From contig MHDZ01000043.1 in NCBI GenBank assembly GCA_001805055.1, forward strand, positions 1 to 53,256: a stretch of DNA of 53,256 bases. The letters are read 5' to 3'. This DNA is from Nitrospirae bacterium GWC2_57_13 (GTDB taxonomy: Bacteria > Nitrospirota > UBA9217). Shown here in pieces: positions 25,489 through 34,488 of this stretch. The notes beneath the pieces were generated by a model that was not told the origin of the DNA, ran no database searches, and saw only the letters and a list, made by a program, of their open reading frames with translations. The position numbers and the translations under genes were made by a program. The number at the start of each line of letters is the position of its first letter. Position 1 is the stretch's first letter.

Positions 25489-26244
25489 ATGACCTGTCCG
25501 CACTGCGGCAAGGAGATATTCGATAATCAGGCGTTCTGTCAGTACTGCGGAGGCAGAACAGGGAGCGGCTCGCCGCTGCCAACAACAGAGACAGGGGGCA
25601 GGAAGAAGACGGCCTGGGAGGACCGTGATGTTCACGGGTTCTTCGGCGGGATCTTACGGACGATCCAGTCTACCCTTTTCAGCCCCACGGAATTTTTCCG
25701 GACCATGACCGTCACCGGAGGGCTGACGGAACCGCTGCTTTTCTCCCTGATCATCGGCATGGTTGGCCTTATGATCTCCTATGTCTGGCAGATCCTGCTG
25801 CAGGGAACGATACAGAACTTTCTGCCGCCTGAGATGTCCTCTGCCGCCGGCTATGACATGTTTCACGGTCTGGGCATTGCCGTTTTGGCGATCCTTTCTC
25901 CGGTTGCTATCATTCTCTGGCTCTTTATCTGGTCAGGGATCGTGCATCTCTGCCTGATGCTCGTTCGCGGAGCGCGTCAGGGCTTCGAGGCCACGTTTCG
26001 GGCCGTGGCCTACAGCCACAGCACCTATCTGTTCATGGCCCTGCCCTTCTGCGGCGGGATCATTGCCGCCATCTGGTCCATCGTGCTGATCATCATCGGC
26101 CTGAAGGAAGCGCATGAGATATCAGGGGGCAAGGCCTCCTTTGCCGAACTGTTTCCCATCTTTCTGTGCTGTGGCGTTGCGATCATGGGAATTCTCTTCC
26201 TCGGCCTGATGGCCGCATCGGTGGGCGCACTCATGCAACAGTAA
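25489..26244 (+). CDS. zinc-ribbon plus Yip1-type membrane protein
   Basis: 251 residues. The N-terminus has two CxxC knuckles, CPHC (3-6) and CQYC (17-20), a small zinc ribbon. A linker (25-65) leads to about five membrane helices with the Yip1-domain pattern: FFRTMTVTGGLTEPLLFSLI, then GTFRAVAYSHST-like (ATFRAVAYSHSTYLFMALPF) and HEISGGKASFAELFP. The function of bacterial Yip1 proteins is unknown. AAGGAGG precedes the ATG. The next gene, also a small membrane protein, starts 22 bp downstream. Confidence 0.85.
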   Translation: MTCPHCGKEIFDNQAFCQYCGGRTGSGSPLPTTETGGRKKTAWEDRDVHGFFGGILRTIQSTLFSPTEFFRTMTVTGGLTEPLLFSLIIGMVGLMISYVWQILLQGTIQNFLPPEMSSAAGYDMFHGLGIAVLAILSPVAIILWLFIWSGIVHLCLMLVRGARQGFEATFRAVAYSHSTYLFMALPFCGGIIAAIWSIVLIIIGLKEAHEISGGKASFAELFPIFLCCGVAIMGILFLGLMAASVGALMQQ

Positions 26245-26266
26245 GTCTGCAGGAGAGAAGGGTATC

Positions 26267-26674
26267 ATGCTCATTGCTTTACGGCAACGGGAACGGGGAC
26301 AGATAGATTTTGGCCTTCTGTACGGCGGGATTGTGCTGCTGGGCCTGCTCGCGGTACGGTTTCTGCCGGTGGCTCGATTTCTTCCTTCCTGCTATTTCAG
26401 GAGTTTTTTGGGGATTCCCTGCCCCTCCTGCGGCACGACCCGGTCCATCGTTTCTCTTGTGCGGGGAGATGTCCTTGGCTCGCTTGTGATGAATCCACTC
26501 GCCGCTGTCGTCATTCACATTGCCCTCCTCTGGTTCGGCTATAGTGTTCTGGCCGCTCTCTTTGTTCTGCCCAGGCCTTCGCTCCTTCTGACGGAGAAAG
26601 AGAAGAACGCCGTCAGGCTGGGGGCCGTCATGCTGGCCCTGGCCAACTGGGCATATCTCGTCATTGCCCTGTGA
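26267..26674 (+). CDS. DUF2752 family small membrane protein
   Basis: 135 residues, three predicted helices (about 18-38, 80-103, 115-133). The DUF2752 hallmark GIPCPSCGTTRSIVSLVRGD (about 49-68) is intact, with the two Cys in CPSC. Function unknown. Paired with the Yip1 protein, with which it is very likely co-transcribed. Confidence 0.88.
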   Translation: MLIALRQRERGQIDFGLLYGGIVLLGLLAVRFLPVARFLPSCYFRSFLGIPCPSCGTTRSIVSLVRGDVLGSLVMNPLAAVVIHIALLWFGYSVLAALFVLPRPSLLLTEKEKNAVRLGAVMLALANWAYLVIAL

Positions 26675-26707
26675 TCAAGGCAGTCAGCTCCCGCGGCGAC
26701 AATTGTA

Positions 26708-26736
26708 TTTACATTTATTTTCCGGTATGTTAATAT
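26708..26736 (+). promoter_or_regulatory. sigma-70 promoter for the ROK-lepA-lepB run
   Basis: TTTACA (26708-26713), 17 bp, TAATAT (26731-26736), in an AT-rich gap upstream of the ROK gene. Confidence 0.55.
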
Positions 26737-26793
26737 CCAAATTCATCAGACATCCTGCCGTATTGCGTTCATCTCATCGCAAGGGGGAGACGG

Positions 26794-27744
26794 GTGGATT
26801 TTGCGGTCATCGGGGTCGACCTCGGCGGAACAAATGTTCGGGCAGCGGTGGTGAACCGCGACGGCGAGGTGCTGGCAAGGCATAAGGAAGCAACGCGAGC
26901 CTCTGAGGGCAGGGAGCGAGTGCTTAGCCGTCTGGTGGAGATCATCCGTGACCTGGAGCTGCAGGCGCGGAACAAGCAATATGAAGTCGCAGGGCTCGGT
27001 GTTGGAGCTCCAGGCGTGATAGAGGCGGGCAAGGGGATCGTGGTTAAATCACCCAACCTGCCCGATTGGAATAATTTCGCTCTCAGGAGCGCGCTTGAAG
27101 CAGCGGTCGGGCTACCGGTGGTCCTGGAAAATGACGCGAACGCTGCGGCCCTGGGCGAGCAGTGGCGCGGCGCAGGACGGGGCACTTCAAGCATGATACT
27201 GCTGACCCTCGGTACAGGCGTGGGCGGCGGCATCGTGCTTGACGGCAGGATCTGGCGAGGCGCTGACGGCATGGCCGGTGAGATCGGCCATATGACGCTT
27301 TTCCCCGGCGGACGGCAGTGTACCTGCGGGAACCGCGGCTGTCTTGAGATGTACGCGTCGGCTCGCGGAATTGTCCAGACCTATCGCGAGGCCGGCGCTT
27401 CCGGCAAATCACATCCCGAGGACGTGCTCACTTCCGAATCCATTTACAGCGCAGCCAGGGAGGGCGATCGCCGGGCCGCGGCAGTCATGCGGGATACGGG
27501 GCGCTTTCTTGGCATCGGGGTTGCTTCGTTGATCAATATCTTCAACCCGGAACGGATCGTCATAGGCGGAGGCGTCAGGGACGCCTGGCAGCTCTTTATC
27601 GACGCGGCCAGAGATGAGGTCCACCAGCGTGCCTTTGAAGCTCCGGCCAAGCGGGCTGCGATCGTGCCTGCTGAACTGGGAGACGACGCGGGCATGGTGG
27701 GCGCGGCAGCGCTTGCCTTCGGAGTTGTGTCGGGCGCCGTCTGA
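26794..27744 (+). CDS. ROK family sugar kinase (glucokinase-like)
   Basis: 316 residues from a GTG start preceded by AAGGGGGA. The ATP phosphate loop is GVDLGGTNVRAAVV (about 7-20), catalytic Asp lies in VLENDANAAALGE (about 108-120), and the ROK zinc site is CTCGNRGCLE (about 176-185). These features match bacterial glucokinases of the ROK type, with no N-terminal DNA-binding domain, so it is an enzyme and not a repressor. Glucose is the likely substrate but other hexoses are possible. It heads the long housekeeping run. Confidence 0.9.
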   Translation: MDFAVIGVDLGGTNVRAAVVNRDGEVLARHKEATRASEGRERVLSRLVEIIRDLELQARNKQYEVAGLGVGAPGVIEAGKGIVVKSPNLPDWNNFALRSALEAAVGLPVVLENDANAAALGEQWRGAGRGTSSMILLTLGTGVGGGIVLDGRIWRGADGMAGEIGHMTLFPGGRQCTCGNRGCLEMYASARGIVQTYREAGASGKSHPEDVLTSESIYSAAREGDRRAAAVMRDTGRFLGIGVASLINIFNPERIVIGGGVRDAWQLFIDAARDEVHQRAFEAPAKRAAIVPAELGDDAGMVGAAALAFGVVSGAV

Positions 27745-27814
27745 GCGGCCGACAGGGCTGCCTGGAATATTCAGCTAAGAAAGTTACGGTGCCGCGAGGC
27801 CCGACTGAGAATGT

Positions 27815-29626
27815 ATGAGCAGTAAGGAAATCCGGAATTTTTCCATCATCGCCCACATCGATCATGGTAAATCAACCTTGGCCGACAGAATACTCGAGTT
27901 CACCGGCGCGCTGACGGACCGGGAAATGGTCGCGGCAGGCAAGGCCCAGGTGCTCGATGACATGGACCTGGAGCGCGAACGGGGCATCACCATCAAGGCC
28001 CACGCCGTGCGGTTGCAGTACCAGGCCCTTGACGGCGTCGAGTATGTGCTGAACCTGATCGATACACCCGGCCATGTGGACTTTACCTATGAGGTCTCCC
28101 GCAGTATGGCTGCCTGCGAAGGCGCGCTGCTGGTAGTGGACGCATCTCAGGGCGTGGAGGCCCAAACGCTGGCAAACGCCTATCTGGCGCTGGATCATAA
28201 CCTCGAGATCGTTCCGGTGATCAACAAGATCGATCTTCCCAACGCCGACATCGAATCGACGAAAAAGCAGATCGAGGATGTGGTCGGGCTGGACGCTGAG
28301 ACCGCCATCGCAGCAAGCGCTAAGGAGGGGATCGGCACCCGCGAAATTCTGGAGGCGGTCGTACGCATGATCCCGCCGCCGAGAGGCGAGGAGCAAGGTC
28401 CGTTCAGGGCGCTGCTCTTCGATTCCTGGTACGATGCCTATCAGGGCGTGGTGGTGCTCGTGCGGGTCGTTGACGGCGAGGTGCGGCCGGGCCGGAAGAT
28501 CCGGATGCATTCCACCGGCGCGGTTTGTGAAGTGCAATCAGTGGGATTTTTCACGCCCAAAATGCTCCAGACCGAGAAGCTGACGAGCGGTGAGGTCGGC
28601 TATATTGTCGCAGGCATCAAACGGGTTGCCGACGCGAAGATCGGCGACACCATCATGGACGCCGAGCGGCCGGCGGTTCAGCCGCTGCCGGGATACAAGG
28701 ACGTGAAGCCCATGGTCTTCGCCGGCCTCTATCCGATGGTCAGTGAAGACTATGAGGACCTGAAGGAGGCCCTGGAGAAGCTCAGGCTGAACGACTCGTC
28801 CTTTACCTACGAACCGGAAACGTCGCTGGCGCTGGGATTCGGATTCCGCTGCGGCTTCCTGGGCCTGCTGCACATGGATATCGTGAAAGAGCGCCTGGAG
28901 CGGGAGTTCGGGATGGCGCTGATCCCGACAGCTCCCACGGTCGTGTACCGGGTGACCCGGATTGGCGGCGAGATGGTGCTCGTGGACAATCCGGCCAAAC
29001 TGCCGAATATTCAGGAGATCGAACGGATCGAAGAACCCTTCATCATTGCTTCGATCATTACTCCCGAATCTTTCGTGGGGTCGCTGATCGCCCTGTGCCA
29101 GGAGCGGCGCGGCATCCAAAAAGAGATCAACTATATCACCAAGGACCGGGTGCTCATCAAGTATGAGCTTCCCCTGAACGAGATCGTGATGGATTTTTAT
29201 GACCGTCTTAAATCCATCACCAAAGGGTATGCTTCGCTCGACTACGAACTGAGCGGATATGTGGAGTCGGACCTTGTGAAGCTTGATATTCTGCTGAACA
29301 GTGAGCCGGTAGACGCCCTGTCGCTTATTACGCACCGCGACAAGGCGGCGCTGCGCGGCAGGCAGCTGTCGGAGAAGCTGAAGGAAGTCATCCCCCGCCA
29401 GCTCTACGAGGTCGTGATCCAGGCCGCTATCGGCGCGAAGATAATCGCCCGTGAGACCGTGAAGCCCCTTCGCAAGAACGTGACAGCCAAATGCTACGGA
29501 GGCGACATCACGAGAAAGCGGAAGCTGCTGGAGCGCCAGAAAGAGGGCAAGAAGCGGATGAAGCAGGTGGGGAGCATTGAGCTTCCCCAGGAAGCATTCC
29601 TTGCCGTTCTCAAAGTCGGCGAGTGA
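27815..29626 (+). CDS. lepA: elongation factor 4 (LepA), ribosome back-translocating GTPase
   Basis: 603 residues, the normal length of LepA (about 600). G-domain motifs: AHIDHGKST (G1, 13-21), RGIT (G2), DTPGH (G3) and NKID (G4), then EF-G-like domains II, III and V and the LepA-specific C-terminal domain with [21 protein letters not shown]-type sequence. It moves stalled ribosomes back one step and aids ribosome assembly. It lies 21 bp upstream of lepB, the classical lepA-lepB order. Confidence 0.98.
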   Translation: MSSKEIRNFSIIAHIDHGKSTLADRILEFTGALTDREMVAAGKAQVLDDMDLERERGITIKAHAVRLQYQALDGVEYVLNLIDTPGHVDFTYEVSRSMAACEGALLVVDASQGVEAQTLANAYLALDHNLEIVPVINKIDLPNADIESTKKQIEDVVGLDAETAIAASAKEGIGTREILEAVVRMIPPPRGEEQGPFRALLFDSWYDAYQGVVVLVRVVDGEVRPGRKIRMHSTGAVCEVQSVGFFTPKMLQTEKLTSGEVGYIVAGIKRVADAKIGDTIMDAERPAVQPLPGYKDVKPMVFAGLYPMVSEDYEDLKEALEKLRLNDSSFTYEPETSLALGFGFRCGFLGLLHMDIVKERLEREFGMALIPTAPTVVYRVTRIGGEMVLVDNPAKLPNIQEIERIEEPFIIASIITPESFVGSLIALCQERRGIQKEINYITKDRVLIKYELPLNEIVMDFYDRLKSITKGYASLDYELSGYVESDLVKLDILLNSEPVDALSLITHRDKAALRGRQLSEKLKEVIPRQLYEVVIQAAIGAKIIARETVKPLRKNVTAKCYGGDITRKRKLLERQKEGKKRMKQVGSIELPQEAFLAVLKVGE

Positions 29627-29647
29627 TACTGAAGTTTTGGAGGCGGG

Positions 29648-30421
29648 ATGTCGGAACGTGAAGACCAGCTTATACGCGAGAACCTTTTGAAACATCGGAA
29701 GCTTGTCGACAGGATATCATTGGTGTTCCGGTCCATGAGGAAGCGCGGTACCATCTACCGGGAATACGTCGAGCCCCTCCTGATCGCGGTGGTCGCGGCA
29801 CTGTTCATCAGGCAGTTCGTGGTGGAGGCCTTCAAGATCCCATCTGGTTCCATGATCCCGACCCTGCGGATCGGCGATCATTTGCTTGTGAACAAGTTCG
29901 TGTACGGACCGCGCATTCCTTTTACGGACCTGCGGATATTCACCTGGAAGGAGCCGAAGCGGGGTGAGATCATCGTCTTCCGGTACCCCGAGGATGAGAC
30001 GAAGAACTTCATCAAGCGTGTGGTGGGCGTTCCGGGAGACAAGATCCAGATTATCCGGGGAAGGCTCATGATCAATGACACGCCTGTGTCGATCGTTGAA
30101 CTGAATGTGCCTGAAGAAGAACAGCGGGATGCCGGTTATTCCCTTTACGGGCGAACCAGGCAGTATGAAGAAGATCTCGGCGGCGTAAAACATCGAATTC
30201 AGTACCAGTGGGGTCTTGCCGACAAGGATTACGGTCCACTGCTGGTGCCGAAAGATTCCGTATTCGTCATGGGGGATCATCGCGACAACAGCCAGGACAG
30301 CCGCGTATGGGGGTTCGTCAAGTTTAATAAGATCCTTGGCCGCGCGCTGGTCATCTACTGGTCCTGGGACGGGAAGGACCGATGGGTTCGCTGGGAGCGG
30401 ATAGGAACGCTGATACGGTGA
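29648..30421 (+). CDS. lepB: signal peptidase I
   Basis: 257 residues. A single membrane helix (about 41-58) leads to the catalytic Ser68 in IPSGSMIPTL; the general base Lys123 lies in FIKRVVGVPGD, and GDHRDNSQDSR is the conserved box E region (about 214-224). A 30-residue cytoplasmic N-terminal extension precedes the helix. It removes signal peptides from exported proteins, including the several secreted proteins in this window. AGGCGGG-type ribosome site. Confidence 0.97.
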   Translation: MSEREDQLIRENLLKHRKLVDRISLVFRSMRKRGTIYREYVEPLLIAVVAALFIRQFVVEAFKIPSGSMIPTLRIGDHLLVNKFVYGPRIPFTDLRIFTWKEPKRGEIIVFRYPEDETKNFIKRVVGVPGDKIQIIRGRLMINDTPVSIVELNVPEEEQRDAGYSLYGRTRQYEEDLGGVKHRIQYQWGLADKDYGPLLVPKDSVFVMGDHRDNSQDSRVWGFVKFNKILGRALVIYWSWDGKDRWVRWERIGTLIR

Positions 30422-30463
30422 ACACGCAGTTCCGCTATAAGCGAGGTTGCTGCAAGGGGGAAA

Positions 30464-30500
30464 AGGGACAGTCCCCTTTGGTTCCAGGGGGACTGTCCCT
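30464..30500. repeat. GGGACAGTCCCC palindrome, copy 7
   Basis: AGGGACAGTCCCC, spacer TTTGGTTCCAG, GGGGACTGTCCCT. It lies between lepB and the next gene inside a co-directional run, so if it terminates transcription it would split the run. Confidence 0.85.
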
Positions 30501-30524
30501 GTCATGCGAGAGGAGGAATTGAGC

Positions 30525-30911
30525 ATGCAGGTATTCGGGAATGAATTCGGCGGCAGCAGGCTGAAGGTCTACCTGTGGTTTCTGGTCCTCGGTCTTTTGA
30601 TCCATGCGGCGTTGCAGCTTGTCCCGCCCTACATGGACTTTCTTCGCATGAAGGACACTATGACGGTAAAGGCAGGGGTCGCCCAGGTGCTGAAGGACGA
30701 AGAGATCATGCGCGACCTCGTGGCTAAGGCCAAGGAGCTTGACCTGCCGCTTACTGAAGAATATTTCATCATGGATCGTGACAATGATCGGCGGAGGATG
30801 AAGATCAGCACGGCCTGGGACGTGGATGTGAAATTTCTCGGCAATGTCTATGTATATACGTATCATTTTCGGCCCGTTGTTGACGAAAGCTTTATGAGCT
30901 TTATGCGGTAG
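30525..30911 (+). CDS. hypothetical single-pass membrane protein
   Basis: 128 residues from the ATG at 30525, which has GAGGAGGA about 9 bases upstream; an upstream in-frame start would translate the palindrome. One helix (about 15-34, VYLWFLVLGLLIHAALQLV) is followed by a roughly 95-residue extracytoplasmic domain rich in charged residues. Position after lepB and topology resemble the short DUF4845-type proteins found after lepB in proteobacteria, but I see no decisive motif. Confidence 0.75.
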   Translation: MQVFGNEFGGSRLKVYLWFLVLGLLIHAALQLVPPYMDFLRMKDTMTVKAGVAQVLKDEEIMRDLVAKAKELDLPLTEEYFIMDRDNDRRRMKISTAWDVDVKFLGNVYVYTYHFRPVVDESFMSFMR

Positions 30912-30964
30912 CGAAGGCCTGCTCCTCCCCAGAGGGGTTGCAGCGGCAGTGAAAAGGAGTTTGT

Positions 30965-31864
30965 GTGATTCGGAGTATGACAGGATACGGCAGGGCGGAC
31001 GCTCGGAGCGGCACCAGCAGCTTTGCCATCGAGATCCGATCGGTGAACAGCAGGTTCATTGATATCCAGATGAGGACCCCCAAGGTTCTCGTTCCCCTTG
31101 AACCACGGATACGGAAAGCGATCCAGGAGAAGTTTTCGCGGGGCCGCTTTGATCTATTCGTCACCAGGAACGGCGAGGGCGCCAGGGCCGGCCGGATAGC
31201 CCTGGACAGCGACCGCGCTGATCAGTATGTGAAGGCCCTGACCGAGCTGAAGCGCAGATACTCCCTGCCCGACGATGTGGACCTGGCCTTGCTTGCCGGC
31301 AGAGAGGGCGTCTTTACGGCGGAAGAGGCACCTGATGACGCGGAAGCCCTCTGGAAGGACCTTGCAGGCGGCATGGCCAAGGCCTTTGAAGCGCTGGACG
31401 TGATGCGCGTTGACGAGGGAAAGGCTCTTGCCCGGGATATATCGTCACGGCTCGTGAGGATTGAAGAGCTCGCCCAGGAGATCGGTGTCCGCGCGCCCCG
31501 GTCACTGGAGGAAGCCAGGAAGCGGTTGACGGACAGCGTCCGGAAGCTCCTTGGCGATGCAGAAGGCGTTCACCATGAGCCGGACCCGCTGCGGATGGCG
31601 CAGGAGATAGCCCTGCTGGCCGACCGGACGGACATCAGCGAGGAACTAACCCGGTTTGCAAGCCATCTTCGCCAGTTCCGTTCCCTGCTTGCAGCCGGCA
31701 AGACGGAAGCTGTCGGCAGAAAGCTCGATTTTTTGCTGCAGGAACTGAACCGTGAGGTGAACACGCTCGCATCAAAGGCTCAGGATGCAGATATTTCTTA
31801 TGGCGCAGTGAATATCAAGGCGGAGCTCGAAAAGATCAAAGAGCAGGTACAGAACATCGAGTAA
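30965..31864 (+). CDS. yicC: YicC family endoribonuclease/stress protein
   Basis: 299 residues from GTG 30965 (AAAAGGAG just upstream). The family N-terminus [11 protein letters not shown] and C-terminus [17 protein letters not shown]...[16 protein letters not shown] (last 40 residues, with NREVNTL) are both present. YicC proteins are metal-dependent endoribonucleases. They are typically encoded next to remA-like (DUF370) and gmk, exactly as here. Confidence 0.95.
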   Translation: MIRSMTGYGRADARSGTSSFAIEIRSVNSRFIDIQMRTPKVLVPLEPRIRKAIQEKFSRGRFDLFVTRNGEGARAGRIALDSDRADQYVKALTELKRRYSLPDDVDLALLAGREGVFTAEEAPDDAEALWKDLAGGMAKAFEALDVMRVDEGKALARDISSRLVRIEELAQEIGVRAPRSLEEARKRLTDSVRKLLGDAEGVHHEPDPLRMAQEIALLADRTDISEELTRFASHLRQFRSLLAAGKTEAVGRKLDFLLQELNREVNTLASKAQDADISYGAVNIKAELEKIKEQVQNIE

Positions 31865-31868
31865 CGGC

Positions 31869-32120
31869 ATGGCGAATAGTATCGTAAACATCGGATACGG
31901 CAACCTGGTGATGGCAGCGAAGGTCGTGGCGGTGCTTTCCCCGGAGTCGGCGCCCATGCGCCGCATCAGGGAGGATGCAAAGGAGCGGAAGATGCTGATC
32001 GATGCCACGCAGGGACGAAAGACCCGGGCGATCATCATTACGGACAGCGATCACGTGATCCTTTCCGCGGTGCAGGTGGAAACGCTTCTGCAGCGGTTCT
32101 CTGGCGGAGGAGGCGATTGA
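31869..32120 (+). CDS. DUF370/RemA-like regulatory protein
   Basis: 83 residues, normal for the family. The conserved opening [26 protein letters not shown] and the [20 protein letters not shown] block identify DUF370; in Bacillus RemA is a DNA-binding regulator of matrix genes. Four bp separate it from yicC, and its stop TGA overlaps the ATG of gmk, so it is translationally coupled on both sides. Confidence 0.95.
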   Translation: MANSIVNIGYGNLVMAAKVVAVLSPESAPMRRIREDAKERKMLIDATQGRKTRAIIITDSDHVILSAVQVETLLQRFSGGGGD

Positions 32121-32725
32121 TGCCGGTGAAGGGCCAGATATTCGTCGTTTCCGCGCCGTCGGGCGCAGGCAAGACCAGCCTCTGCAGGGCCGTGACGGAT
32201 GCACTCGATAATCTCACCCATTCTGTTTCCACAACGACGCGGAAGCCCCGGACGGGCGAGATCGATGGGCGGGATTATTTTTTTGTGACCGAGGACCGGT
32301 TCAGAAGCATGGTGGAAGCCGGTGATTTCGTCGAGTGGGCCGAGGTCCACGGGAACCTCTACGGCACGTCCCGGCGCATGCTCGAGGACCTGGTGGACCG
32401 GGGGATCGACGTGATCCTCGATATCGACACTCAGGGTGCAACACAGATCAAGGAGAAGTTCGATTCCCCCGTCTTTATCTTCATCATGCCGCCGTCCCTG
32501 GAGATACTTGAAGAGCGGCTGCGAAACCGCAGATCGGACCGGGACGATGAGATCAACCGGAGAATGGCAAGGGCGCGGGACGAGATCCGGGATTTCCGCA
32601 GGTATGACTTCATCGTCGTGAACAGGGATTTTGACAAGGCCCTTCATGATCTGCGTTCCATCATCATAGCCGCTCGGTGCCGCACCGAGTTGCTCGATCC
32701 GGACTGGATCAAAAGATTGCAGTAA
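32120..32725 (+). CDS. gmk: guanylate kinase
   Basis: 201 residues; the ATG overlaps the preceding stop (TGATG). P-loop APSGAGKTSL (about 12-21), GMP-binding STTRKPRTGEIDGRDYFFV (about 38-56) and the lid region RRSDRDDEINRR are intact. Phosphorylates GMP to GDP. Confidence 0.97.
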   Translation: MPVKGQIFVVSAPSGAGKTSLCRAVTDALDNLTHSVSTTTRKPRTGEIDGRDYFFVTEDRFRSMVEAGDFVEWAEVHGNLYGTSRRMLEDLVDRGIDVILDIDTQGATQIKEKFDSPVFIFIMPPSLEILEERLRNRRSDRDDEINRRMARARDEIRDFRRYDFIVVNRDFDKALHDLRSIIIAARCRTELLDPDWIKRLQ

Positions 32726-32767
32726 CTATCGATACAGGTCGTCACAATCGTGAGGAGGTTCACTGGT

Positions 32768-33205
32768 ATGAAACCGGCACAGGACATCATTTCATTGCCC
32801 ATCGAGATCAAGGCAGAGATCGCCGATTCGAAATTCCGCTTGGTGCATATGGCTGCACAGCGCATGCGGAGGCTTTCGGCCGGACAGCCGCCGCTCGTCG
32901 TATCCACATCCATCAAGGATACCACGGTGGCGCTTGAAGAGGCCGTCATAGGCGGCTTGCCCTATGTTATCGGTGAGGAAGCGCTGCAGGCAAAGGAAGA
33001 GTACCAGAAGCAGCAGGAACAGGCGCGCATCGACGAGGAGCTCTCGGCCAAGGAAGAGGAGATCCGCAAGGAACTGAGCGTATATCTCTCAGCCTCCCAG
33101 GAAGATGCCGAGCCCGGCGAGGAAGTCGAGGCCGCGGAATCATCCGAGGAGGATGCCGAGGAGGAGCCCGGCGACGAAGGCGAGGAAGCGCAGCCGGCAG
33201 AGTAG
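32768..33205 (+). CDS. rpoZ: RNA polymerase omega subunit with long acidic tail
   Basis: 145 residues from the ATG at 32768 (GAGGAGG upstream). The core omega fold is residues 1-70: FRLVHMAAQRMRRLSAG (about 24-40), then DTTVALEEAVIGGL (about 52-65), the part that clamps the beta-prime C-terminus. The remaining 75 residues are a charged helix (KEEYQKQQEQARIDEELSAKEEEI) and a very acidic Glu-rich end. Typical omega subunits are 65-95 residues, so the tail is an addition. It sits in the usual gmk-rpoZ-coaBC order. Confidence 0.93.
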   Translation: MKPAQDIISLPIEIKAEIADSKFRLVHMAAQRMRRLSAGQPPLVVSTSIKDTTVALEEAVIGGLPYVIGEEALQAKEEYQKQQEQARIDEELSAKEEEIRKELSVYLSASQEDAEPGEEVEAAESSEEDAEEEPGDEGEEAQPAE

Positions 33206-33236
33206 TGCAGCGTACAGGGAGCGCGGGGACGCAGTG

Positions 33237-34433
33237 ATGAAGATCATGCTCGGCATCACGGGGAGTATTGCCGCCTACAAGGCTGTGGAGGTCCTCCGAA
33301 AGCTTGTGGAAGCCGGCGCAGAGGTGCGTGTTGTCATGACCAGGAACGCCGCACGGTTCGTGGCTCCCCTGACCTTCCAGGCCCTGAGCGCCCGTCCGGT
33401 ACTGGTCGATGAGTTCAGCGGGTGGGATCCCTCTTCGATAGGGCATATAGCCGTGAGCGAGGGTCTTGATTGCGCGCTGGTGGCGCCGGCAACTGCAAAC
33501 GTGATCGGCAAAGCCGCTGCCGGCATCGGCGATGATGCGCTGTCATCAACCCTTCTGGCCCTTGACTGTCCGCTCCTCATGGCGCCGGCCATGAATGATC
33601 GAATGTACCGGCATGCAGCAACGCAGCGCAATCTGAACGTTTTGCGGGAGCGTGGCGTGCGAATCGTCGATCCTGATACGGGCCCCCTTGCCTGCGGAGC
33701 AGAAGGGTGCGGTCGTCTGGCATCGCCGGACAGGATCGTACAAGAGGTGTTGGCACTGTTTGCACCCCGCGATCTTTCAGGTCGAACCGTTGTTGTTACA
33801 GCCGGTCCGACACGCGAAGCCGTTGATGCTGTCCGCTTCCTGAGCAATCCCTCTTCGGGGAAAATGGGCTTTGCCCTTGCCAGGGCCGCACAGGCGCGCG
33901 GCGCGCGCGTCAGGCTCATAACAGGCCCTGTAGCCATCGATTGGCCAGCGGGCGTAGATGTGAGAAGCGTGTTGAGCGCTGCGGATATGCACAGCGCAGT
34001 CATGGAGCTGGCAGGGGACGCAGACGTGGTGATCATGGCTGCCGCTGTTTCCGATTTCAGGCCCCTGCAGCCATCTGGCCGCAAAATCAAGAAGGAGGCT
34101 GCGCCTGACGAGATCCGCCTTGAGCGCACTGCAGACATTCTCGCAGAGCTGGGAAAGAACGCCTCGGGCCGCGTTCTCGTCGGATTCGCCGCCGAGACCG
34201 ATCAGGTTCTGGAACATGCCCGAGCAAAACTGAAGGCCAAGAATCTTGATTTGATCATTGCGAACGATCTCAATCGCGAGGGAGCCGGATTCGGCGAGGA
34301 CACGAACATCGTCACGATGATCACGCGCTCCGGAGAGACCACTGACTTGCCCCTTATGAGCAAGGACCAGATCGCTGCGAAAATTGTGGACAAGGTCGCG
34401 GAAATACTGAGAAAGCAAGGGGAATCAGCTTGA
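33237..34433 (+). CDS. coaBC: bifunctional phosphopantothenoylcysteine decarboxylase/synthetase
   Basis: 398 residues. The start at ATG 33237 gives the family N-terminus MKIMLGITGSIAAYKAVEVL; a longer open frame upstream only overlaps rpoZ. The N-terminal CoaC part (1-180) has the catalytic His in SSIGHIAVSE, the PAMNDRMY motif and the active-site Cys in LACGAEGCGRLA. The CoaB part (185-398) begins VVVTAGPTREAVDAVR and includes SNPSSGKMG and the KIKKE substrate loop. It makes 4'-phosphopantetheine for coenzyme A. Confidence 0.97.
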   Translation: MKIMLGITGSIAAYKAVEVLRKLVEAGAEVRVVMTRNAARFVAPLTFQALSARPVLVDEFSGWDPSSIGHIAVSEGLDCALVAPATANVIGKAAAGIGDDALSSTLLALDCPLLMAPAMNDRMYRHAATQRNLNVLRERGVRIVDPDTGPLACGAEGCGRLASPDRIVQEVLALFAPRDLSGRTVVVTAGPTREAVDAVRFLSNPSSGKMGFALARAAQARGARVRLITGPVAIDWPAGVDVRSVLSAADMHSAVMELAGDADVVIMAAAVSDFRPLQPSGRKIKKEAAPDEIRLERTADILAELGKNASGRVLVGFAAETDQVLEHARAKLKAKNLDLIIANDLNREGAGFGEDTNIVTMITRSGETTDLPLMSKDQIAAKIVDKVAEILRKQGESA

Positions 34434-34459
34434 CATTTATCTCTGGTTTTTGATAGTAT
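34430..34459 (+). promoter_or_regulatory. sigma-70 promoter for the TPR-LC7 pair
   Basis: TTGACA overlaps the coaBC stop codon (34430-34435); after 18 bp comes TAGTAT (34454-34459). The start codon of the next gene is at 34489. Confidence 0.65.
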
Positions 34460-34488
34460 TTTTTTGGTCAGGTAAAACGCGGAACCTT

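Noticed and set aside
28538-29695. 385-codon minus-strand frame opposite lepA
   Set aside because: Complement of a highly conserved gene; composition is His/Gln/Arg-rich and shows no family.
33105-33236. Longer coaBC start overlapping rpoZ
   Set aside because: The extension is the other frame of the rpoZ acidic tail, Arg/Pro-rich and absent from CoaBC proteins.
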